Positions 1 through 7,299 of a DNA stretch of 14,314 nt are shown in pieces. Source of the DNA: JBBSOW01 sp038259365. Lineage in GTDB: Bacteria; Actinomycetota; Actinomycetes; Propionibacteriales; Propionibacteriaceae. The notes below the pieces were generated by a model. It saw only the letters and a program-made list of their open reading frames with translations. It did no database searches and was not told the origin of the DNA. The translations under genes and the position numbers were made by a program. Location: positions 1 to 14,314 of the forward strand of contig JBBSOW010000078.1 in the NCBI GenBank assembly GCA_038259365.1, written 5' to 3'. Position 1 is the stretch's first letter, and each line of letters starts with the position of its first letter.

Positions 1-108
1 GCGTAACCGAAGGACTCGGCGTAACCGAAGGACTCGGCGTAACCGAAGGACTCGGCGTAACCGAAGGACTCGGCGTAACCGAAGGACTCGGCGTAACCGA
101 AGGACTCG
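1..108. repeat. Six perfect 18-bp tandem repeats inside the Pip-family gene
   Basis: The unit gcgtaaccgaaggactcg occurs six times without a mismatch from base 1 and may continue left of the window. On the coding (minus) strand each unit encodes the hexapeptide T-P-S-P-S-V. From 109 to about 230 the DNA continues as decayed, partly related TPSPT/TATP-coding repeats. The unit length is a multiple of three, so gain or loss of copies would change linker length without breaking the frame. There are no spacers, so this is not a CRISPR array. Confidence 0.97.
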
Positions 109-1606
109 GCGTCGCGGTTGGGGTTTTGGTTGGCGAAGGGGTCCCGCTCACCGTCGGCGTCGCGGTCGGGCTCGGCGTCCCGGTCGGGCTCGGCGTCCCG
201 GTCGGGCTCGGCGTCACCGTTGGAGTTGAAGAAGTGGTGGGGCTCGGTGAAGCGGTCGTTGGATCCGGGGTAGCGGACTTGGCTGGGTGGTGGCGCAAAG
301 GCCCCCCCGCGGTGAGATCGAACGTACCCTGTGGCTTCTTGGACCCGGCCCTATCCCATGCCGGCTCTGGTTGCGCCGAGTCAGCCGGTTCGGATGCCGC
401 GTCCTGTTCCGCACCGGTGGAAGCGGCGGAAGTAACCGATTTGGCAGCCCCATCGGGGGGCGTGCCGGGGATGGTCCCGTCGACGCACCGCTGAGGGTCA
501 CCGACGGCGGCGCCGAGCTGCGGCAGGCCCGCCTTGTAGGCCTTGAGCCCCTTATTCAGCCCGGCCGCTCCGGTGGCGACGCCCTTGGCCCCCGCCACGA
601 GATCCTCAGGTGAACCGCCGGGAGCGGGTTTGGCGGGCCTGCCACCGTTCCCGGGCTCGGCCGGGTTCAGCTTGGCGTCCAGCTCGGAGACGCTCTTCGA
701 GGTGGTCTTGATCGCCTCGACGGTCTGCACCACGCCGTCGGTGTAACCGTCGACGGCGGCGGAGTAACCGGAGGCGCCGACGGCGTACTCGTCGATGCCG
801 TCGGCGAGCTGCTTGGTGCCGTTGGCCAGCTCGCGCGATTGACGCGGAAGCTCTTCGGTGCCCTTGGCGAGCTGGTTCAACCCGTCGGACAGGCCGTCCA
901 CGCCGGTGGCGAGATCCTTCGCGCCTTGGTCCAGATCCTTGCCGTTGCGCGAAAGCTCGCCCAGGCCGTTGGCCAGCTGCCCCGCCCCGTCGGAGGCCGA
1001 ATCGATGCCGCTGGTGAGATCCTCGGCGCCGGTGGCCAGATCGTCGGCCCCGTCGGCGACCTTGGCGAACTGATCGCCTATGTCGTTGAAGCCGACGTAG
1101 ATGTTGTCCAGGTAGGTCTTGGTGAGGGTGTTGTTGAGCTCCTTGGCGGCCACGGCGGCGATCTGGCTGCCGATCGCGGGGTCGGCAACGCCGCCCACCT
1201 TGGAGGTGGTGACGTCGATGGTGGCCTTCTCAGCCTCGGCGGGATCGCCGCCGAAGGAGGTCGCGGCTTTGGAGAAGTTCGGCGGAATCGTCACGACCGC
1301 GGCGTATTTTCCGCCCTCGACGCCCTTTTTGGCCTCGTCCGCGTCGACGAGCAGCCACTCGAAGTTGTCCTCGCTCGATTCGATCAGCCCGGCGGCCAGC
1401 TGCCGACCCAGCGGCACGGTCTGACCGTCGACGGTGACCGCCTGATCCTGGTTGACCACCGCCGCCTGCACGTTGTTCAGCCGGTCCCCGGCGTTGTACG
1501 TCGCAGCGAGAAAACCGCCGGCGACAATCACCGGCACGAGAATCAAGCCGATGAGCGACGCCCAGGTGACCCGGCGCCCTTGTTGAGCTCGTTCAAGAGA
1601 TACCAT
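1..1606 (-). CDS. YhgE/Pip-family membrane protein, partial (C-terminus beyond left edge)
   Basis: The frame is open from the ATG at 1606-1604 to the left edge, about 535 codons, with no stop, so the C-terminus is missing. Residues about 14-37 form one membrane segment. Residues about 40-180 are the extracellular Pip-type domain. Residues about 180-290 are a repetitive segment with the L-x-x-G spacing (for example LATGAEDL, LANGLGEL, LADGIDEY) typical of the YhgE/Pip and EsaA group. From about 445 to the edge the chain is almost only Pro, Ser, Thr, Val and Gly. Family members normally end in several further membrane helices of ABC-2 type, which would lie to the left. The family covers the phage infection protein of Lactococcus and EsaA-like T7SS parts; its transport role is not defined. 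The gene overlaps the upstream MMPL gene by 14 bases and has a strong ribosome site inside it, so the two are very likely co-translated. I traced the frame in segments; no frameshift was seen. Confidence 0.88.
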   Translation of the reverse strand, partial: MVSLERAQQGRRVTWASLIGLILVPVIVAGGFLAATYNAGDRLNNVQAAVVNQDQAVTVDGQTVPLGRQLAAGLIESSEDNFEWLLVDADEAKKGVEGGKYAAVVTIPPNFSKAATSFGGDPAEAEKATIDVTTSKVGGVADPAIGSQIAAVAAKELNNTLTKTYLDNIYVGFNDIGDQFAKVADGADDLATGAEDLTSGIDSASDGAGQLANGLGELSRNGKDLDQGAKDLATGVDGLSDGLNQLAKGTEELPRQSRELANGTKQLADGIDEYAVGASGYSAAVDGYTDGVVQTVEAIKTTSKSVSELDAKLNPAEPGNGGRPAKPAPGGSPEDLVAGAKGVATGAAGLNKGLKAYKAGLPQLGAAVGDPQRCVDGTIPGTPPDGAAKSVTSAASTGAEQDAASEPADSAQPEPAWDRAGSKKPQGTFDLTAGGPLRHHPAKSATPDPTTASPSPTTSSTPTVTPSPTGTPSPTGTPSPTATPTVSGTPSPTKTPTATPSPSVTPSPSVTPSPSVTPSPSVTPSPSVTPSPSVT

Positions 1607-4421
1607 GAGAAGCTCCTTCGCCGGAGTGTTCCAGCTTCAACGGCGCCGGTTGAGCAACCGGCGCAGGGGAAAAGTTGTTCTGCGGCTCGCTCGGAGCCGA
1701 GAACAGCACCCGATCGGAGCCGGATGCGAGATCGAGGACGTAGAAGCCGGCTGTGAGCAGTCTGGCGATGGACTCAGCCTCGGACACCCCGAGCACGAGG
1801 ACCCGCGGATCCTTGCCCGAGGTGCAGTCGTCGATGAGACGCTGCAAATCGGTGTACTCCTCTCGAGAACCCAAGGCGTCCGCGCCGTCGATCAAGACGA
1901 CGGGCCGATCGGATCGCTTGGCGCTTCGGAAATCGGCCTTGAGCCCCGATGAACCGGCGACGTCGATTAACGTGGTGCTGCGGCGCACGCCCGCGGCCTG
2001 GCCGTCCAGTAGGTAGCCGCCGACCCGCGCGCGCCCATGCTCGGGATGCATCCGCCCGGCCAGGGTGTAGATGAGCGCTGCCCGCCGCGTCGGTGAGCCT
2101 TCGACGACCAGTACCTGGCCCGCTCGCAGGCTCAGGTTGAGCCCGGAGAACAGCTTGCCGACCCCCAGCTCCTCCGCGTGCAGCACGAGGCCCAGCTCGG
2201 GATCTGGCCACTGGGTCAGCTCCAACTGGCTCCGTAGGGATTCACCCTCCACATCCAGACTCGGCAGGCGACGGCCCAGCCATCCTGGGAGCCACCACGC
2301 CCTCTCGCCGAGCAGGGCCATGATCGCTGGCACCAACGTCATTCGCACGGCGAAGGCGTCGAAGGCGACGCCGACCGCCAGGGCAAAGGCGATGGACTTG
2401 ATGGGTCCCTCACCGGCCGGCACGAAGAAGACGAAGACGAAGAACATGATGGCGGCGGCCGCGGTGACGACGACCGACGAGCCGACGAAGCCCTTGGTGA
2501 TCGCCGTCTGCGCGGTGGCCCCGTGCACGTATTCCTCGCGCATCCGCGACACCAGGAACACCTCGTAATCCATGGCGAGGCCGAACAAGATGCCCATCAT
2601 CAAGATCGGCAGAAAGCTGATCACGGGCCCGGCCTGCTCGAGGTTGATCAACTCCTTGCCCCAGCCATAGTTGAACACCATCGTGGTGACCCCGAACGCC
2701 ACGCCGATGCTCAACAGGTAACCCAGCGTGGCCTTGATAGGCACGGCGATCGAGCGAAACACCATCGTGAGCAACACCAGCGAGAGCCCGACGACGAAGA
2801 TCCCGAACGGCAGCAGGGCCTCCCCCAGCCGCTCGGAGACGTCGATCTGCACCGCGGTGACCCCCGTGACCGCGGTTTCGACGCCGTAGTCGCGCTCCCA
2901 GGTGACCGATTCCGCGCGCAGCAACTCCACCAGCTCGCGGGTCTGGGGGTCCGACGGCCCGGTGGTGGGCACCACCTGCACAAACCCGGTGTCAGCGTTG
3001 CGGTTCGGGGTCGCGATCGGGACGCTGGCCACGCCGGGCATCGCCTCGATGTCTTTCTGCAAGCCCTCCATCACCCCCAGCGGGTCGTCGGAAGCGATAA
3101 TCTCCGCGGTCACGACGAGCGGGCCGTTGAAACCGGGCCCGAAGTACTCATCGGTCAGGTCGTAGGTGATCCGGTCGGGTTGGCTGATGTCGTGATCCCC
3201 GGAGTTGGGTAACGCGAGCGCCAGATCCTTCGCGGGTAGGGACAACCCGACGGCCACGATCACCACCGCCGCGATGGTCAGGGCCGGCACCTTGGTGACC
3301 AGAGCCACCCAACCGGCCCGCAGGCGGCCCTTGGGCTTGGCCGGCCCCGGTTCGCCGGCCTCGTGACCGCTCCTAACCGTGTGGCGTCCGCGTCTCGGCT
3401 GCTTGGGCCGCATGCGCTCCCCGGCAAAGCCCATCAGCGCGGGCAGCAGCACCAGCGCGATACAGACGGCGACCAACACGCCAAGGGCCGCGAAGACACC
3501 CATCACGGTGAGGAACGGGATCTGCGCGACGGCGAGGCCGAGCAGCGCGATGATGACGGTCAACCCGGCAAACACCACGGCCGACCCCGCGGTGCCGACC
3601 GCCCGGCCGGCCGATTCCTCGACGTCCATGCCCTCGGCCAGCTGCTCGCGGTGGCGAGAAAGAATGAACAACGCGTAATCTATGCCGACGGCCAACCCGA
3701 GCATGACCGCCAGCAATGGCGTGGTCGAGTTGATGGTCGTCAGCCCGGTGGCTATGAAGAGCAGGCACATGGTCAACGCGACGCCGATGAGGGCGGTCAA
3801 CAGCGGCATGCCGGCGGCGATCAGCGATCCCAGCGTCATCAGCAGCACCACCAACGCGATGCCCACCCCGGCCGCTTCGACGATGCTGAGCTCGGGGATG
3901 TCGACGCTGAACGCCTCACCACCCATACTGACCTGGGAGCCGGGAGTTTCAGCCGCCAAGAGCGCCGCCTGCAATTGCAGCTCGGTGCGCTCGGCGTCGG
4001 TAAAGGTGCTCGCGTCGCCCTCGAGCTGGAGGTTGACGATGGCGGCGGCCTTGTCTTGCGAGATCAGCCCGGAGACGTTCTTATCCCACGGCGAGGTCAC
4101 GCCCTCGACGTAGGGGAGTTCCTCGAGCGTGCTGATGGCCACTTCGACGTCGGCGCGAAGGCCCTGCTCGCTCACCGATTCACCCGTTGGCGCCACCACG
4201 ATCATCGTGGCGCCAAGCCCGCCGGCCTCGGGGAAATTCATTTCCAGCTGGTTCAAGGCCGCCTGTGATTGCGCTCCGGGAATGGAGAATTCGTCGTCGA
4301 AATCCCCGCTGACGAGGCCGGCGATACCGCCGAGTAGCGCCAACGCCAGCATCCAGCCCACGAGCACCCGCCACCGATGCCGAAAGGCGGAAAGCCCTAT
4401 GCTGTAAAGAAAAGAGGACAA
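1593..4421 (-). CDS. MMPL/RND-family transporter with C-terminal degenerate ABC-ATPase-like domain
   Basis: 942 residues. Residues 1-720 have the two-half MMPL architecture: a first membrane helix (about 19-38), a large external loop (about 40-180), a helix bundle with the GIDYALF motif (246-252), a second external loop (about 400-530) and a second bundle with AMDYEVF (617-623) followed by SRMREEY. Proteins of this family are proton-driven exporters of lipids or envelope compounds. After about residue 745 the chain resembles an ABC nucleotide-binding domain: G-x-V-L-V-V-E-G before a P-loop position (774-782), then LAGRMHPEHG, then a Walker-B-like VVLIDGADAL (841-850). The P-loop reads EGSPTRRAA, without the GK(S/T), and I find no LSGGQ signature, so ATP hydrolysis is unlikely. 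The start is a TTG; a stop lies five codons upstream, AGAGG is 7 bases away, and no better start precedes the first helix. It is divergent from tetR and overlaps the Pip gene by 14 bases. The substrate is unknown. Confidence 0.93.
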   Translation of the reverse strand: MSSFLYSIGLSAFRHRWRVLVGWMLALALLGGIAGLVSGDFDDEFSIPGAQSQAALNQLEMNFPEAGGLGATMIVVAPTGESVSEQGLRADVEVAISTLEELPYVEGVTSPWDKNVSGLISQDKAAAIVNLQLEGDASTFTDAERTELQLQAALLAAETPGSQVSMGGEAFSVDIPELSIVEAAGVGIALVVLLMTLGSLIAAGMPLLTALIGVALTMCLLFIATGLTTINSTTPLLAVMLGLAVGIDYALFILSRHREQLAEGMDVEESAGRAVGTAGSAVVFAGLTVIIALLGLAVAQIPFLTVMGVFAALGVLVAVCIALVLLPALMGFAGERMRPKQPRRGRHTVRSGHEAGEPGPAKPKGRLRAGWVALVTKVPALTIAAVVIVAVGLSLPAKDLALALPNSGDHDISQPDRITYDLTDEYFGPGFNGPLVVTAEIIASDDPLGVMEGLQKDIEAMPGVASVPIATPNRNADTGFVQVVPTTGPSDPQTRELVELLRAESVTWERDYGVETAVTGVTAVQIDVSERLGEALLPFGIFVVGLSLVLLTMVFRSIAVPIKATLGYLLSIGVAFGVTTMVFNYGWGKELINLEQAGPVISFLPILMMGILFGLAMDYEVFLVSRMREEYVHGATAQTAITKGFVGSSVVVTAAAAIMFFVFVFFVPAGEGPIKSIAFALAVGVAFDAFAVRMTLVPAIMALLGERAWWLPGWLGRRLPSLDVEGESLRSQLELTQWPDPELGLVLHAEELGVGKLFSGLNLSLRAGQVLVVEGSPTRRAALIYTLAGRMHPEHGRARVGGYLLDGQAAGVRRSTTLIDVAGSSGLKADFRSAKRSDRPVVLIDGADALGSREEYTDLQRLIDDCTSGKDPRVLVLGVSEAESIARLLTAGFYVLDLASGSDRVLFSAPSEPQNNFSPAPVAQPAPLKLEHSGEGASHGIS
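1613..1618 (-). promoter_or_regulatory. Ribosome binding site of the Pip-family gene
   Basis: AAGGAG lies 6 bases before the ATG at 1606, inside the last codons of the MMPL gene. It fixes the start and supports coupled translation of the two genes. Confidence 0.8.
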
Positions 4422-4497
4422 CTCCCCGCCTCTGCTTCAACCCTTCACGAACCCGACGAAAACCCCCGCCCGCGAGTAAACGCGCCTGCTGGCGCGC

Positions 4498-4526
4498 CGG
4501 ATACAGAAGTGTATTCTGTGCATCAA
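4498..4526 (-). promoter_or_regulatory. Candidate promoter of the MMPL-Pip operon
   Basis: On the minus strand TTGATG (4521-4526) and TATCCG (4498-4503) are separated by exactly 17 bases. The -35 is good and the -10 is only fair. The spacer is almost entirely occupied by the dyad at 4503-4519. The predicted start of transcription is near 4491, leaving a leader of about 70 bases. Confidence 0.5.
4503..4519. promoter_or_regulatory. Putative TetR operator
   Basis: The dyad acagaa-gtgta-ttctgt has perfect 6-base arms around 5 bases. It lies between the divergent tetR and MMPL genes, inside the spacer of the candidate MMPL promoter, and also covers TATTCT (4512-4517), a possible -10 for tetR on the plus strand. 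One bound TetR dimer could therefore repress both directions. Which protein binds it is inferred from position only. Confidence 0.6.
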
Positions 4527-4570
4527 GGGGAGCCAAACCAGATCACAGAGACGAGAGGCCCCGCACCCGC

Positions 4571-5182
4571 ATGACTATCCCGGCCGTGAGCACCCGCCGC
4601 GCCCAGACCCGTGAGCGGCTGCTCGATGGCGCCCTGCATTGTTTCTCCGAACGCGGCGTCCTCGGCGCCAGCGTCGAGGAGGTGTGCGACGCGGCGGGGT
4701 TCACCCGAGGCGCGTTCTACTCCAACTTCGCCTCCCGAGACGAGCTGTGCTTGGAACTGCTGCGCCGCGAGTGTGAGCGGCAGCGGGCCAGCGCCGAGGG
4801 CGCCATGTCGTGGGCCCAAGGCCCGCCCGACAATTCCGAGGCGATGATCGAGCAGGCGGTGGCGTTCTTCGTGGCCGCCCAGGCGCCGGATCGTCAGTTG
4901 CCGCTCGTCTTCGCCGAACTACGGCTGTATTTGGCCCGAGATCCCCGCCTTCGCGGCAAGTATGTGCAGCTGGAGGAGGGCGTCGACGCCGCACTCACCC
5001 GCGCCCTCGACGCCACCGTCGATTCTGCCGGGGTGAAGTTCCGCACCGACACCGCCACCGTGTTGTCGATGTTGAAGGCCGTGGTGGAGGGCTTCCAGCT
5101 CGACGAATTGGTCGGCCGGGTCGATCGGAACGCATTGTCTCATCGCCTGACCGCGCTGCTGCACGCCCTCGTTTCGGACTAG
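4571..5182 (+). CDS. TetR/AcrR-family transcriptional regulator
   Basis: 203 residues. The N-terminus has the classical TetR three-helix DNA-binding domain: about residues 12-30 (helix 1, ending in ALHCFSERG), then the helix-turn-helix ASVEEVCDAAGFTRGAFYSNF (33-53). The rest is an all-alpha ligand-binding and dimerisation domain without a recognisable ligand signature. The ATG at 4571 is kept because the motif would be crowded by a later start; AGAGG lies 12 bases upstream, rather far, and an in-frame GTG at 4586 is the alternative. It is divergently placed to the MMPL-Pip operon with a dyad between them, so it is most likely the local repressor of that operon and of itself. Its stop overlaps the stop of the convergent MFS gene. 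Confidence 0.93.
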   Translation: MTIPAVSTRRAQTRERLLDGALHCFSERGVLGASVEEVCDAAGFTRGAFYSNFASRDELCLELLRRECERQRASAEGAMSWAQGPPDNSEAMIEQAVAFFVAAQAPDRQLPLVFAELRLYLARDPRLRGKYVQLEEGVDAALTRALDATVDSAGVKFRTDTATVLSMLKAVVEGFQLDELVGRVDRNALSHRLTALLHALVSD

Positions 5183-6417
5183 ATCGGCCTAGACGTCAGC
5201 TGGTCCTCGATGTAGGCGGGTTTGGACACCGCCAGGCCACACAACAACAGCGGGATCGCCAGGGCGAGGAGGACCACCAGCGGCACCGTCCAGCCGTTCG
5301 TCACCTCGTAGAGAAATCCCACCCCGAACGGGCCGATCGAGGCGATGATGTAGCCCACCGATTGGGTGAACCCCGACAGCCCGGCCGTGCCCTCGGCCGT
5401 CCGGGCCCGCAGACCGATCAGCGTCAGGATGAGCGGGAAGGTGCTGGCGGCAACGCCCACGAGAATCGCCCACACGACCGCCGCGGCCGCCGGGGCGAAG
5501 ATGAGGCCCAGATAGCCCACGGGGTAGCAAGCGACGAGCGCCACCACGATCGGCATCTGATTCGTCAGTCTCGCCGCTAGCGAGGGAACGAGGAACGACA
5601 TCGGGATGCTGACGCCGGTGATGATGCCCAGCAACAACCCGGCCGTCTGCGCCGAGAAGCCGGCGGAGCGATACACCTCGGCGAACCAGCCGAAGATGGA
5701 ATAGGCCTGCAAGGCCTGCAGCCCGAAGAAGCACGCCATCAGCCACCCGAGCCGCGTGCGAGCGATCTGGGCGAGCCCGACGTGGCGCGCCGTCGACCCC
5801 CGCACCGGGAGATCCTCCCGGATCAGCGCGACCCAGGGAAAGATCGCGACGGCGGCAAAGAACGCCCACGCGAGAAGTCCCATGCGCCATCCGCCGAAGC
5901 TCTGGGCGATCGGCACGGTCAGGATCGACGCACTGGTCAGGCCGATCGCCAAAGAGGTGGAATAGATGGCGGTGATGAACCCCACGCGATGGGGAAAGTG
6001 CCACTTCACCAGCGAAGGCAGGAGCACGTTGGCGGTGGCCATCCCCGCCAAGGCGAGCAGGGAGAACACCAGGAAGGGGACCACGCTCTCCACCCGGCTG
6101 CGAACGACGAGCCCCGCGACCACGCACGCGAGGGCCGCCAGCGTCGTCTTGTGGATGCCGATAGCCACCGCGACCCGGGGCGCCGCCGCCCCGAACAGGG
6201 CGAAGGCGAGTACCGGCAGTGAGGTGAGCAGGCCAGCCTGGGCGCCGCTCATCGACAGATCCCCGGTGATGTCGCTGAGGACCGCTCCCACGCTGACGGC
6301 GGCCGGGCGCAGGTTGAACGCGAGCGCGACGATGCCGACGAGCACCAACATCTTCGAGCCGCGATGAAACCGGACGGCCCTGCCAGCGTCTGAGGGGGGC
6401 TCGCCGGAAGAGATCAC
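5179..6417 (-). CDS. CynX/NimT-type MFS transporter
   Basis: 412 residues, strongly hydrophobic with about twelve predicted membrane segments, the usual MFS size. The first helix contains FNLRPAAVSVGAVL (34-47); an N-x-R-P-A motif in helix 1 is characteristic of the cyanate/2-nitroimidazole permease group (CynX, NimT, YeaN). Substrates in this group are mostly small anions or amphipathic compounds; the one here cannot be told. The GTG at 6417 is used because a stop lies five codons upstream, but its ribosome site is poor (AAGG overlaps the start), and the ATG of Met23 (6351) just before helix 1 is a real alternative. The gene follows padR on the same strand after 41 bases and could be co-transcribed with and controlled by it. 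It converges with tetR; both stops lie in one CTAG. Confidence 0.9.
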   Translation of the reverse strand: MISSGEPPSDAGRAVRFHRGSKMLVLVGIVALAFNLRPAAVSVGAVLSDITGDLSMSGAQAGLLTSLPVLAFALFGAAAPRVAVAIGIHKTTLAALACVVAGLVVRSRVESVVPFLVFSLLALAGMATANVLLPSLVKWHFPHRVGFITAIYSTSLAIGLTSASILTVPIAQSFGGWRMGLLAWAFFAAVAIFPWVALIREDLPVRGSTARHVGLAQIARTRLGWLMACFFGLQALQAYSIFGWFAEVYRSAGFSAQTAGLLLGIITGVSIPMSFLVPSLAARLTNQMPIVVALVACYPVGYLGLIFAPAAAAVVWAILVGVAASTFPLILTLIGLRARTAEGTAGLSGFTQSVGYIIASIGPFGVGFLYEVTNGWTVPLVVLLALAIPLLLCGLAVSKPAYIEDQLTSRPI

Positions 6418-6458
6418 CTTGCGATTAGATCACCGTTTGGCTCGAGTCACCCAGGCGG

Positions 6459-7226
6459 CTAACGCTCCTCGGCGGCTGCTGGCTCGTCGCCGTCGTCGGC
6501 CTCGGCGCTCTCGGCCAGCAGCAGGTAGAGGTTGCGCCGAGCCGAGGACAACAGCTTGGCGGCCTTGGCCACCTGCTTGGCGTCGCCGATGCGGATCACC
6601 TGTTGGACCGCCGCCATGAGCGCGCCAATCTCGTCACGCACGTCGACGGCCTCGTCCTTGACGCTTCCCGCGACGTCATCCCAGGGCTGACCCAGCTCAT
6701 CGCGGTGGTCGTTGACGAAGGCCACCCCGCCCTCGCTCAGATGAGCGACGTTACGGCCACCCTCCGAGACCATCTGGACCAGGCCTTCGTCGGTCAACTG
6801 CGACAGGGTGGGGTAGATCGAGCCCGGGCTGGCCCGCCACACCCCGCCGCTGCGCTCGGCCAATTGTTGAATTATTTGGTAACCGTGCATGGGTTCATCT
6901 GCCAAGCAGAGCAGTATGGCCGCCCGAATGTCGCCACGGATTCCCCGCCGCCCACTTCGGCGGCTGAACCGCGGTCCGCCCCGGCCGCCGCGCCCGCCCG
7001 GGCCGGGACCGAACGCCCCGAACTCGGGGGCGTACTCGTCTGGATGCGGCCGCATTGCTCGTGGGCCGCGACCATCGCGCCGCGAGCGATGCCCGCCCCG
7101 GCGCGAACCACCGGGGCCACAGTCTGGATCGTCGGACCCGCGTTCTGGTCGGTGGCGCATCGGACCACCGTCGGGTCCAATATTGCCTTGCCCCATCCGG
7201 GGGCGAGAGTCAGTAAATTTTGTCAT
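6459..7226 (-). CDS. PadR-family transcriptional regulator with Gly/Arg-rich N-terminus
   Basis: 255 residues from the ATG at 7226. The frame runs further up to 7319, but GGAGG stands 7 bases before this ATG and the extra residues cover promoter DNA, so the longer form is rejected. Residues 1 to about 95 are disordered and rich in Gly, Arg, Pro and Asp. Residues about 97-175 are the PadR winged helix: GDIRAAILLCLADEPMHGYQ, then the recognition region with SPGSIYPTLSQL and the wing DEGLVQ. The remaining C-terminus (about 180-255) is helical and probably mediates dimerisation, ending in an acidic tail. PadR proteins usually repress themselves and a nearby transporter gene; the MFS gene 41 bases downstream is the natural candidate. 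Nested palindromes upstream fit autoregulation. Confidence 0.92.
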   Translation of the reverse strand: MTKFTDSRPRMGQGNIGPDGGPMRHRPERGSDDPDCGPGGSRRGGHRSRRDGRGPRAMRPHPDEYAPEFGAFGPGPGGRGGRGGPRFSRRSGRRGIRGDIRAAILLCLADEPMHGYQIIQQLAERSGGVWRASPGSIYPTLSQLTDEGLVQMVSEGGRNVAHLSEGGVAFVNDHRDELGQPWDDVAGSVKDEAVDVRDEIGALMAAVQQVIRIGDAKQVAKAAKLLSSARRNLYLLLAESAEADDGDEPAAAEER

Positions 7227-7233
7227 GAGTGAA

Positions 7234-7238
7234 CCTCC
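7234..7238 (-). promoter_or_regulatory. Ribosome binding site of padR
   Basis: GGAGG with a 7-base gap to the ATG at 7226. It decides the start of the PadR gene against the longer open frame. Confidence 0.85.
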
Positions 7239-7292
7239 GTATCGTTCTGACATGTCAACGATATATCGTGAGTATTCGAAAAGCAACGATAC
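7239..7292. promoter_or_regulatory. Nested palindromes in the padR control region (putative operator)
   Basis: Three nested elements are visible: the perfect palindrome tgacatgtca (7248-7257); directly beside it the perfect palindrome acgatatatcgt (7258-7269); and an outer inverted pair gtatcgtt (7239-7246) and aacgatac (7285-7292), almost centred on the second palindrome. The AACGATA half-site therefore recurs on both sides. The block lies between the candidate padR promoter and its ribosome site, a position fitting autorepression by PadR. Confidence 0.65.
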
Positions 7293-7299
7293 GATCCAA
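7271..7299 (-). promoter_or_regulatory. Candidate padR promoter
   Basis: Minus-strand TTGGAT (7294-7299) and AATACT (7271-7276) are 17 bases apart. Transcription would start near 7264, inside the 12-bp palindrome. A TTGACA at 7253-7258 looks better as a -35, but a matching -10 would fall on the ribosome site. Confidence 0.45.

Noticed and set aside
1..108. CRISPR array
   Set aside because: The repeats are contiguous 18-bp units without spacers and are coding.
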